The notes under the pieces are model-generated. The model saw only the letters and a list, made by a program, of their open reading frames with translations. It made no database searches and was not told the origin of the DNA. A stretch of DNA of 64,000 nucleotides from CAZMYM01 sp964620325 (lineage in GTDB: Bacteria; Bipolaricaulota; Bipolaricaulia; UBA7950; UBA9294): NCBI GenBank assembly GCA_964620325.1, contig CAZUIM010000002.1:51642-115641 (forward strand), given 5' to 3'. Within the stretch, counting starts at the first letter, position 1. Each line of letters opens with the position of its first letter. Positions 17,413 to 24,514 of the stretch are shown piece by piece. Position numbers and translations under genes: made by a program.

Positions 17413-17865
17413 ATGACCAAGCGAGTTCGGGAGAGGAGAGAGCGGATTCTGTTCATCTGTACGCACAACTCGAGTCGCTCTCAGATGGCCGAAGCCCTTC
17501 TCCAGTTCCGATACGGGGATCAATACGAGGCCTTCAGCGCTGGAACGTCACCCTCGCGCGTCAATCCGTGGGCTATCCGGGTGATGGCGGAACTCGGGGT
17601 CGATATCTCGGGACAGGTCTCTGAGCACGTTGAGAACTACATCGACCAGGACTTCGACACGGTCGTGACGACGTGCGACGCCGCGCAGGAGGCGTGCCCG
17701 TGGTTTCCCAACGCGACGAACCAGATCCACAACAGCTTCGAGGATCCGGCAGGAGCCGCAGGATCGAAGGAGAGAATCCTCGGCGTCTTCCGCCGCGTCC
17801 GTGACGAGATCGACCGATGGGTTCAGGAGACGTTCGGCCCGGCCGACACGCAGGCGGACAGCTGA
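17413..17865 (+). CDS. arsC: Arsenate reductase, thioredoxin-coupled LMW-phosphatase type
   Basis: The 150-residue protein has the phosphatase P-loop CTHNSSRS (CX5R, C16-R22) and the redox cysteine pair in CDAAQEACPWFP near residue 80, as in ArsC of the Bacillus/Staphylococcus type. It should reduce arsenate to arsenite via a C16 intermediate, with thioredoxin resetting the disulfide. Placement between the phosphate regulator and the Pst transporter makes sense because arsenate enters through phosphate uptake. No arsenite pump or ArsR is adjacent. Confidence 0.87.
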   Translation: MTKRVRERRERILFICTHNSSRSQMAEALLQFRYGDQYEAFSAGTSPSRVNPWAIRVMAELGVDISGQVSEHVENYIDQDFDTVVTTCDAAQEACPWFPNATNQIHNSFEDPAGAAGSKERILGVFRRVRDEIDRWVQETFGPADTQADS

Positions 17866-17972
17866 TCACCACTTGCGCGCTCGGTTAGTGAATTCACCGG
17901 AACGCTACTCCTCGGCTGTTCAGCATCGGAGAAGCTCTGCGACGTGGACACGGAATCAAGCCTTGACTCCGG

Positions 17973-18821
17973 CTAGCCGAATCGTCCCCGAAGGTAGTCG
18001 GCGACTCGCGGATCCTCCGGCACCTCGAACACCGACTGCGTCGGTCCGAACTCGGCGAGCTCCCCTCCGGCGAGGAGGACGGCGACGCTGTCGCTGACGC
18101 GCCCCGCCTGCTGGAGGTTGTGGGTCACGATGATGACCGTCAGATCTTCGGCAAGCTCGCGTGCCGTCTGCTCGATCCGGTCGCTCGCCTTCGGATCGAG
18201 CGCCGAGCACGGTTCGTCCATCAGGAGAACCTTGGGAGACACCGCCAAGGCGCGCGCGATACAGAGACGCTGCTGCTGACCGCCGGAGAGGGAGAAGGCG
18301 CTGTCCTTGAGCCGACCTTTCACTTCGTCCCATAGCGCGGCGCGGTTCAACGCGTCCTCGGCGATCGTCATCAGCTTCTTCTTGTCCCGCAACCCATGGA
18401 TCCTCGGACCGTAGGCGACGTTGTCGAAGATCGACTTCGGGAACGGATTCGGCCGCTGGAAGACCATGCCAATCTTGTGGCGCAGAACGACGGGATCGCA
18501 CTTGAGGAGGTCCTCGCCCTCGAAGACGACGCGTCCGGCGGCCTTCGCACCGGGGACGACGTCGTACATCCGGTTGAGGGTTCGCAAGAGCGTGCTCTTC
18601 CCGCACCCGGACGGCCCCATGATCGCAGTCACGCCGTCCTTCGGGATGCCGAGCGAGATGTCGCGCAGGACCTTGTTCTTGCCGTAGAAGAAGTCGAGAT
18701 CCCAGATGTCGATGATCGTCTCGCCGTAGAAGGTCCGCTTCACCCAGGCCCGCGTGGCATCCACCTTGGCATCCCTTTCCTTCGCAGTCCGAGGCTCATG
18801 AGACTCGATGCGCTCTACCAT
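17973..18821 (-). CDS. pstB: Phosphate ABC transporter ATP-binding protein
   Basis: The 282-residue ATPase has Walker A GPSGCGKST, the Q-loop VFQRPNPFP, signature SLSGGQQQRLCIARAL, Walker B VLLMDEP and the switch histidine in VIIVTHN. PNPFP is characteristic of PstB. The N-terminus is ~35 residues longer than usual. The chosen ATG (18821) overlaps the pstA stop by 7 bp; the open frame continues upstream within pstA without homology. It is the last gene of pstC-pstA-pstB. Confidence 0.94.
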   Translation of the reverse strand: MVERIESHEPRTAKERDAKVDATRAWVKRTFYGETIIDIWDLDFFYGKNKVLRDISLGIPKDGVTAIMGPSGCGKSTLLRTLNRMYDVVPGAKAAGRVVFEGEDLLKCDPVVLRHKIGMVFQRPNPFPKSIFDNVAYGPRIHGLRDKKKLMTIAEDALNRAALWDEVKGRLKDSAFSLSGGQQQRLCIARALAVSPKVLLMDEPCSALDPKASDRIEQTARELAEDLTVIIVTHNLQQAGRVSDSVAVLLAGGELAEFGPTQSVFEVPEDPRVADYLRGRFG

Positions 18822-19717
18822 GCCTTCTTCCTCCTCACGCGCGTGCGCCAGATGATGGCCGTCAGGTTCAGAAGCGTCACGACGACCATGAGAACGAAAA
18901 CCGTCCCGTACTGGATCGGCTTCGTCTGGTTGTAGAAGTTGCTGTAGTTCGTCAGATACAGAAGGTGCGTCGGAAGCGTCGTCACTTCCGAGAAGATCGA
19001 CCTCGCCCACGGCTGCACCATCGAGAATGTCACCGCGGTGAACCAGATCGGCGCCGTCTCGCCGATCGCGCGAGCCATGCTCAGCACCGATCCCGTCAGG
19101 ATCCCGGGAGTCGCGGTGGGGAGGACGACGGTTCGGATCATGTACCAACGCGTGGCCCCCAGCGCGAGCGCCCCTTCCCGGAACGACCGCGGGACCGAAC
19201 GCAATGCCTCCTCCGACGCACGAATCAAGATCGGAAGCGACAGCATCGCCAGAGTCGCCGCGCCGGAGATGAGGGACTTCCCGAAGCCGAAGGCGTAGAC
19301 GAACAGGCCCACGCCGACGAGACCGAAGACGATCGACGGCACGCCGGCCAGTGTGTTGACGCCGATGCGGATCGCGCGGACGCACCATCCCTTCCAAGCG
19401 TACTCCGACAGCCAGATCGCCGAGCCGAGGGCGAACGGAAGGGCGATGATCAACGAGCCGAGCGTCAGGTAGACCGAGCCGAGAATCATCGGCGCGATCC
19501 CGCCGCCCGTCCCAGTCGTGTCGGAGGGAGCCGTCGTCAGGAACCCCCACGAAACCGCCGAAGCCCCCTGGCGGATGATCCAGAAGAGGATCGTCACCAG
19601 GAAGAAGAACCCGAACACCGAACCGACCCCAAGAACCGTGAACGCGATCCACTGCGCCCGCGACCGTGCCCGGCGGCTCGCCTGATCCATGAATTCCTGT
19701 TGATTCGTGTCAGCCAT
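18815..19717 (-). CDS. pstA: Phosphate ABC transporter permease PstA
   Basis: This 300-residue membrane protein has about six hydrophobic segments and the permease coupling-loop signature FREGALALGATRWYMIRTV near residue 177, with the family motif SMARAIGETAPI near residue 212. It pairs with PstC to form the translocation channel. It starts 3 bp after the pstC stop and overlaps pstB. Confidence 0.93.
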   Translation of the reverse strand: MADTNQQEFMDQASRRARSRAQWIAFTVLGVGSVFGFFFLVTILFWIIRQGASAVSWGFLTTAPSDTTGTGGGIAPMILGSVYLTLGSLIIALPFALGSAIWLSEYAWKGWCVRAIRIGVNTLAGVPSIVFGLVGVGLFVYAFGFGKSLISGAATLAMLSLPILIRASEEALRSVPRSFREGALALGATRWYMIRTVVLPTATPGILTGSVLSMARAIGETAPIWFTAVTFSMVQPWARSIFSEVTTLPTHLLYLTNYSNFYNQTKPIQYGTVFVLMVVVTLLNLTAIIWRTRVRRKKAW

Positions 19718-19720
19718 GCG

Positions 19721-21145
19721 CTAGCCCTCCCGGATTCCCTGCCGCCTTAGCAGGCGGACGTGGAACCACTCCGCCGTCCAGTTCATCACCAGCGCGATGA
19801 GAAGCAGAACGGCGCCCAACGCGAACAGCGAGTGGTAGTGCGCCGAACCGCGCACCGACTCGAGCATGTCGAGCGCAATGCCTGAGGTGATCGGCCGCAT
19901 CGACTCCCAGATCCGCCACGTCAGCGCTGGGCTGTTCCCCGCAACGAACAGAACGGCCATCGTCTCGCCGACCGCCCGGCCCATGCCGAGGATGGCCGCG
20001 CCGATGATCCCGGAAGCAGCTGATGGAATGAGCGTCCGGCGGATCGTCTGCCACTTCGTCGCGCCGAGGGCCATCGAGGCCTCGCGATAGGTGTTGGGAA
20101 CCGCGTGCAGAGCGTCTTCCGCCAGGCTGGCGACCGTCGGAAGGGCCATGATGCTCAGGATGATTGCCGCGGTCAGTCCGGTCGTCCCCCCGCTGAGACC
20201 GAAGAGGTTCCGGACGATCGGGGCGACGACGATCAGCCCGAAGAAGCCGTAGACGATCGACGGGACCGCAGCGAGAAGCTCCAGGACGGCCTTGAAGACG
20301 TCCTTCAGCCACTTCGGCCCGACTTCGCCGACGAAGATCGCTGCGGAGAGCCCGAACGGAATCGCCAGCAGCATCGCGCCGATCGTGATGACTGCGGTGG
20401 CGACGATCATCGGGACCATCCCGAAGAACTCCTCCTGGTCGCTCTCCGGCTGCCAGTGCGTGGTGAACAGATCGGTGAACTTCGTCGGCACACGCGTCTC
20501 GCCGTACTTCACGGTGACCTCGCCCGTCTCGAACTCCGGCTCGAACGTGGCGAGCGCTGCGCCGCCGAGCTCCGCGCGCGCCGCGTACAGCGCCTCGACG
20601 TTCTCCGGCTCGAATGCATCGGTGGAGAGCCCACCGAGCTCCCGCCGCGCCGTGAAAATCTGGTAGTCCGTTGCCCCTTCCGGCACACCGGGCGTCGCGC
20701 CGGTGCCCACCGGACTGACCCAGCCCCAAGGAAGATCCTGGAGCGCCGTCCCCGGCTCGATGCCGACTTCCGGGTCGCCGATCGCGGGATCGTAGACGTA
20801 GTCACACGTCGTGCACGTCCACCGGATCGGGTCGACGCCTCGATCGACCGGGCTGATCCAACCTTCCGGGAGGTCTTCGAACGCCGTGTGGCGAGCGATT
20901 CCCGCCTCCGGGTCGCCGGCCGACGGGTCGTAGAGGTAGTCGTTCGCCTCGCTGGCCCACCGATCGACCGGGACAACACGCGTCTTCGAAAGGAACGGGG
21001 CCGCTTGGGCGAAGATGAAGTAGATGATCGTTGCTAGCGTCACCAAGGAGATCAGCGCGATGGCGAAGAAGACGTAACGATCGACGTTCCGGTGCTTGAG
21101 CCGGATCTTCAGCTCCGGCTGATCCTGTCGACCCACTCCAGCCAC
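19721..21145 (-). CDS. pstC: Phosphate ABC transporter permease PstC with two rubredoxin-like domains in the external loop
   Basis: The C-terminal ~235 residues are an ordinary PstC permease (coupling loop YREASMALGATKWQTIRR, motif GMGRAVGETMAVLF). The protein is 474 residues instead of ~310 because ~165 residues lie between TM1 (residues 24-48) and TM2 (~243). Residues ~63-101 and ~109-147 are tandem copies of a rubredoxin-like sequence (DYxYDPxxGDPExGI, then DLPxGWxSPV). Copy 2 keeps the first CxxC (C111, C114) but has S144 and G147 at the second pair; copy 1 has S65, N68, S98 and D101 and no cysteine. Next comes a short ARxELGG/FEPE duplication (~166-205). The start is GTG 21145. Confidence 0.92.
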   Translation of the reverse strand: MAGVGRQDQPELKIRLKHRNVDRYVFFAIALISLVTLATIIYFIFAQAAPFLSKTRVVPVDRWASEANDYLYDPSAGDPEAGIARHTAFEDLPEGWISPVDRGVDPIRWTCTTCDYVYDPAIGDPEVGIEPGTALQDLPWGWVSPVGTGATPGVPEGATDYQIFTARRELGGLSTDAFEPENVEALYAARAELGGAALATFEPEFETGEVTVKYGETRVPTKFTDLFTTHWQPESDQEEFFGMVPMIVATAVITIGAMLLAIPFGLSAAIFVGEVGPKWLKDVFKAVLELLAAVPSIVYGFFGLIVVAPIVRNLFGLSGGTTGLTAAIILSIMALPTVASLAEDALHAVPNTYREASMALGATKWQTIRRTLIPSAASGIIGAAILGMGRAVGETMAVLFVAGNSPALTWRIWESMRPITSGIALDMLESVRGSAHYHSLFALGAVLLLIALVMNWTAEWFHVRLLRRQGIREG

Positions 21146-21208
21146 TCGTCTCCTTCCCGGGGGCGTCTATGTTGTTCTTCGCGCGAAACCTATCTACAGT
21201 CAGTCTGC

Positions 21209-21236
21209 AGTATATACATAAAGCGCTATCAATCAA
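21209..21236 (-). promoter_or_regulatory. pstCAB promoter
   Basis: Read on the minus strand: TTGATT (21236-21231), 16-bp spacer, TATACT (21214-21209). Transcription would start near 21202, 57 nt before pstC. An imperfect dyad (CTRCAG arms) lies at about 21194-21210, over the start region. Confidence 0.6.
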
Positions 21237-21260
21237 TAACGCCCGTCATCTCCGTTACGC

Positions 21261-21350
21261 AGCTGCCGGGCGACGAGCGCCCGGCAGCTCGATCCAGTGG
21301 ACTCTGCTTCGGTCGGTCCTGGGACCGGCCCCACCCGACGGACCGGTCCC
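21261..21350 (-). terminator. Hairpin region after pstS
   Basis: A perfect 12-bp stem (21261-21272 with 21278-21289, 5-nt loop) lies between the pstS stop and the pstC promoter. A second inverted repeat GGGACCGG/CCGGTCCC spans 21321-21350. Neither has a clear U-run on the minus strand. They are probably transcript-end or stabilising structures that let pstS be made in excess over pstCAB. Confidence 0.5.
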
Positions 21351-21388
21351 GTATGTGCACGGTGGGACCCGGTCGAAATGCTCAGGTG

Positions 21389-22219
21389 TTACGGGAGAAC
21401 GGCCTCGCAGTCGCAGTCGCACGGCCACACCGGGATGTACTTGTTGTTCTGCGCCGCACAGCCGCCGACGAGACCCATGAAGGCGTCGACGACGGTCGCG
21501 ACCTCACCGGCCGGCACGCCGTTCGTGGAGATGAACAGAGCGCGAGCGATCGGGTAGTTCGACGAGGCCGTCGCATAGCCGTTGACGGTGATGATCTTGA
21601 GACCCTCGGTGTAGGCGAGGCCGACGTAGCCGATGGCGTTCGGCTCACCAGCGACCGTCTCCTGCATGACCGAGTTCGAAGCCACGACCGTCACGTTCGT
21701 CCCCGTGTAGTCTTCACCGTCGAGAACGAGGCTCTTCCAGACCCCGAAGGTGCCGGACGAGGTGTCGCGGGAACCGAACAGGATCGGGGCATCGTCCCCA
21801 CCGATCTGGTTCCAGTTGGTGATGTCGCCCATCCAGATGCCGTAGAGCTCCCCGAGCGTGATGTCGTCGATCGGGTTCGACGGGTGAACGGCGACGGCGA
21901 TCTTGTCCCGAGCGACGGTGTAGATCACCGGGAAAACGCCGTTCTCGACGGCTTCACCGTACTCCGAATCCTTCATCTCGCGCGAATGCATCGCGATGTC
22001 GCACTCACCGTTGACGAGCGCGGCAATTCCGTCGCCGGAACCGGTCGCCTCGACCGTCACGTTGATCGACGGCATGCTCTCGAGGAACCAAGCCTGAACG
22101 CCCATCGCAATCGGCTGAACCGTCGTCGAGCCGTTGAGGGCGACCTCACCCGCCACGGCTGCAATTCCGAACAGAGAGAGCGCCAGCAGACCTACCAGCA
22201 GAACACGAGCCTTCTTCAC
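21389..22219 (-). CDS. pstS: Phosphate-binding protein PstS with cysteine-rich C-terminus
   Basis: The 276-residue precursor begins with a typical signal peptide (KKARVLLVGLLALSLFGIAAVA), then GSTTVQPIA, GSGDGIAAL and GSRDTSSGTFGVW, the phosphate-binding loops of PstS. I chose GTG 22219, which puts the positively charged start directly before the hydrophobic core. The last 23 residues hold four cysteines (254, 267, 269, 271; PCDCDCE), unusual for this family. No lipobox is visible. It has its own promoter upstream and is separated from pstC by hairpins. Confidence 0.92.
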   Translation of the reverse strand: MKKARVLLVGLLALSLFGIAAVAGEVALNGSTTVQPIAMGVQAWFLESMPSINVTVEATGSGDGIAALVNGECDIAMHSREMKDSEYGEAVENGVFPVIYTVARDKIAVAVHPSNPIDDITLGELYGIWMGDITNWNQIGGDDAPILFGSRDTSSGTFGVWKSLVLDGEDYTGTNVTVVASNSVMQETVAGEPNAIGYVGLAYTEGLKIITVNGYATASSNYPIARALFISTNGVPAGEVATVVDAFMGLVGGCAAQNNKYIPVWPCDCDCEAVLP

Positions 22220-22256
22220 CTGCGACCACCCCTTCAGGTATAGATTAGATGTCGTT

Positions 22257-22285
22257 ACTATATAGATGCGCCACGAACTATGCAA
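22257..22285 (-). promoter_or_regulatory. pstS promoter
   Basis: Minus strand: TTGCAT (22285-22280), 17-bp spacer, TATAGT (22262-22257). The expected start is near 22250. GGTATAGATT (plus-strand 22237-22246) lies just downstream of the start and also occurs before arsC. Confidence 0.55.
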
Positions 22286-22577
22286 GACGCGGAACGCGCT
22301 TTCCGCACGTAGGTTCCGGCGTTGCTGGGCAACGGAGAAGAGAAACTCAAGAGGATCGCGCGCGGAAAGGCTAACCTACACATCGTTTTCGGGACTGCCG
22401 ATTTCCGGGGGCCCCTCAGGCGGGAACTGCGGGGCCTTCCGAAAGGTGTCCGGAGTCCCCATCCGGCTCGTGTTGCTGCCCACGGCATCGCGAGACGCCG
22501 CTTCGGATGGGATGTCAGTTGACACGCTGGAGCGGTTCGAGCTAGAAACGGAGGACCAAGCGGCGAAGGGAGTCACA
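22286..22577 (+). promoter_or_regulatory. Divergent intergenic region with promoter for the flavin-oxidase-like gene
   Basis: TTGACA (22519-22524) and TAGAAA (22543-22548), spaced 18 bp, precede the gene at 22578. I see no credible gene in the rest of this interval. Confidence 0.45.
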
Positions 22578-23009
22578 ATGGGCGAGAAGCTGGAAGCAGT
22601 CAAACAAGAAGTCTGGGATCACATGAAGGAATCGCAGTGCGTCTACCTCGCGACGGCCGAGGCGGACCAGCCACGCGTCCGACCAGTGACCCTCCTCGAC
22701 ATCGATCGAAAGTTCTGGATCGCCACCGGGATGCGAAGCGCGAAGGCGCGTCAGATGATGCGAAACCCGAACGTCGAGCTCTGCCTCCCCCTGTCTGAGA
22801 AGTGCGGCGAGGGCTACGTCCGCATCGCCGGCATCGCGACCCTTCAAAAGGACGCAAGGATCCGTTCGGAGATCGGAGAGAAGATTCCGTTTCTCGCCGA
22901 GTACTGGTCCGGAACGGACGATCCGGGGTTCGGCCTGTTCCGGATCACGCGTGTCGAGGTGGAATACCTCCGCCCGGGCGACAGCGACGCTGTCACGTTC
23001 ATCGCCTGA
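22578..23009 (+). CDS. Pyridoxamine 5'-phosphate oxidase-family flavin-binding protein
   Basis: The 143-residue protein has the split-barrel pattern of PNPOx-like proteins: QCVYLATAEADQPRVRPVT near residue 19, then FWIATGMRSAKARQMMRNPNVEL. Members bind FMN, F420 or heme; the substrate is not evident. The start follows AAGGGAG at 22566-22572. It is monocistronic, with the xdh promoter beginning 54 bp downstream. Confidence 0.75.
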   Translation: MGEKLEAVKQEVWDHMKESQCVYLATAEADQPRVRPVTLLDIDRKFWIATGMRSAKARQMMRNPNVELCLPLSEKCGEGYVRIAGIATLQKDARIRSEIGEKIPFLAEYWSGTDDPGFGLFRITRVEVEYLRPGDSDAVTFIA

Positions 23010-23062
23010 GCCGTCGCGCCCCGTCTCCGAGCGTCGCTCGACCGGTCAACCTGTCAAACGAC

Positions 23063-23091
23063 TTGGCAGATCCTCGCCCGTCGCCTATCAT
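23063..23091 (+). promoter_or_regulatory. Promoter of the xdh-fdrA operon
   Basis: TTGGCA (23063-23068), 17-bp spacer, TATCAT (23086-23091); each box matches consensus at five of six positions. Transcription would start about 85 nt before the first gene. Confidence 0.65.
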
Positions 23092-23183
23092 GAACCTCTG
23101 ACGAGGCCCTCAGCCCGTCTTTTCTGTTCTAGACGGAGAGGAAAGAGGATTCCACCGACTCGGTGACGCGGAGGGTTCAGATC

Positions 23184-24041
23184 GTGTTGGGAGACTTCGA
23201 GTACGTCCGTGCACGAACGATCGACGGCGCGTGTGAGCTCTTGAGAGAAGGGAACGGGGCCGCCGTCGCGTACGCCGGAGGCACCGATCTGCTCGTCGAC
23301 GTTCGAAACGGGCTCCGAGCACCGAACCTGCTCGTCGACATCAAGGGAATCGAGCCATTGCGCCGGGTGGAGCGTGCAGACCCCGATAGCGACCTCGTCT
23401 TGGGGGCTGCCGTCCCGCTGAACCGGATCGCCGAGGCCGCGCCGATCCGCGATCGCCTCCCGGCCCTGGCCGAGGCGGCCGCCTCGATTGCCACGTATCA
23501 GCTTCGCAATCGCGCGACGATCGGGGGGAACCTGTGCAATGCGTCCCCCGCAGCGGACTTGATTCCTCCTCTCCTCGTCGCCGACGCGTCTCTGCACGTC
23601 GTCGGACCGAACGGGGATCGCGACGTCTCGCTCGGCGCCTTCTGTACCGGGGTCAAGGGGACGTGCTTGAGCTGTGGCGAGATCGTCACCGAGATTCGCA
23701 TCCCGCCCGTCGAGGCGGGGACACGCACGGCCTTTCTCAAGCAACAGCGGATCCGCGGGCACGACCTCGCCGTCGTCAACCTCGCCGGTGCATTCCTCCC
23801 TGAGAGAGGCATCGTCCGCGTCGCGATCGGAAGCTGCAGTCCGATTCCGACCTTGCTCGATCAGATCGAGGTCGGATCGAGCTCGCCCGAAGCGATCGCA
23901 GACGAGGTGGTCCGCGCTGCGACGGCGGCCTCGTCACCGATCAGCGACGTCCGCGCGTCGGCCGAGTATCGCCGCGCCGTCGTACGTGTCCTGGTTCGGC
24001 GACTGATCGCTCGGTTGCTCGATGCGAAGGGAGGCGCCTGA
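23184..24041 (+). CDS. Xanthine dehydrogenase family, FAD-binding (medium) subunit
   Basis: The 285-residue protein has the two FAD-binding loops of the CoxM/XdhB family: YAGGTDLLVD near residue 32 and TIGGNLCNASPAADL near residue 112. It moves electrons from the FeS subunit to an external acceptor. I chose GTG 23184, with GGAGGG at 23170-23175, over GTG 23163. It overlaps the next gene by 1 bp. Confidence 0.88.
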   Translation: MLGDFEYVRARTIDGACELLREGNGAAVAYAGGTDLLVDVRNGLRAPNLLVDIKGIEPLRRVERADPDSDLVLGAAVPLNRIAEAAPIRDRLPALAEAAASIATYQLRNRATIGGNLCNASPAADLIPPLLVADASLHVVGPNGDRDVSLGAFCTGVKGTCLSCGEIVTEIRIPPVEAGTRTAFLKQQRIRGHDLAVVNLAGAFLPERGIVRVAIGSCSPIPTLLDQIEVGSSSPEAIADEVVRAATAASSPISDVRASAEYRRAVVRVLVRRLIARLLDAKGGA

Positions 24042-24514
24042 TGCACACCGTCTCGTTCCGCGTCAACGGTGAGCGTCGGACGGTCGACGTTCCCGCCACC
24101 ACGACACTCCTCGAACTCCTCCGCGAACGCCTTCACCTGACCGGGGCGAAGGAAGGCTGCGGCATCGGCGAGTGCGGGGCCTGCACCGTCCTGCTCGACG
24201 GAGCACCGGTCACCGCCTGCCTCGTCCTCGCCGTCGAGGTCGACGGTTGCTCGATCGAGACGATCGAAGGAGAGACCCACGATGGCCGGCTCTCCGCACT
24301 TCAGCAGGCGTTCATCGACGCCGGAGCGATTCAGTGCGGCTTCTGCACCCCAGGGATGATCATGTCCGCGCGGGCCCTGTTGGCCCGCAGCCCGAACCCG
24401 AGCGACGAAGAGATCGTCGAGGCGATCGCCGGGAACCTCTGCCGCTGCACCGGATATGAATCGGTCATTGCCGCGGTGCATCTGGCGATCGACCGATCGA
24501 AGGGCGACGACTGA
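24041..24514 (+). CDS. Xanthine dehydrogenase family, [2Fe-2S] (small) subunit
   Basis: The 157-residue protein has both cluster motifs of the family: CGIGECGACTVLLDG (plant-type [2Fe-2S]) and CGFCTPGMIM with NLCRCTGY (helical [2Fe-2S]). It relays electrons between the molybdenum and FAD subunits encoded on either side. Its start and stop overlap both neighbours by one base. Confidence 0.93.
   Translation: MHTVSFRVNGERRTVDVPATTTLLELLRERLHLTGAKEGCGIGECGACTVLLDGAPVTACLVLAVEVDGCSIETIEGETHDGRLSALQQAFIDAGAIQCGFCTPGMIMSARALLARSPNPSDEEIVEAIAGNLCRCTGYESVIAAVHLAIDRSKGDD

Noticed and set aside
17866..17972. Terminator between convergent arsC and pstB
   Set aside because: Only very short stems (4 bp) could be found; not enough to annotate.
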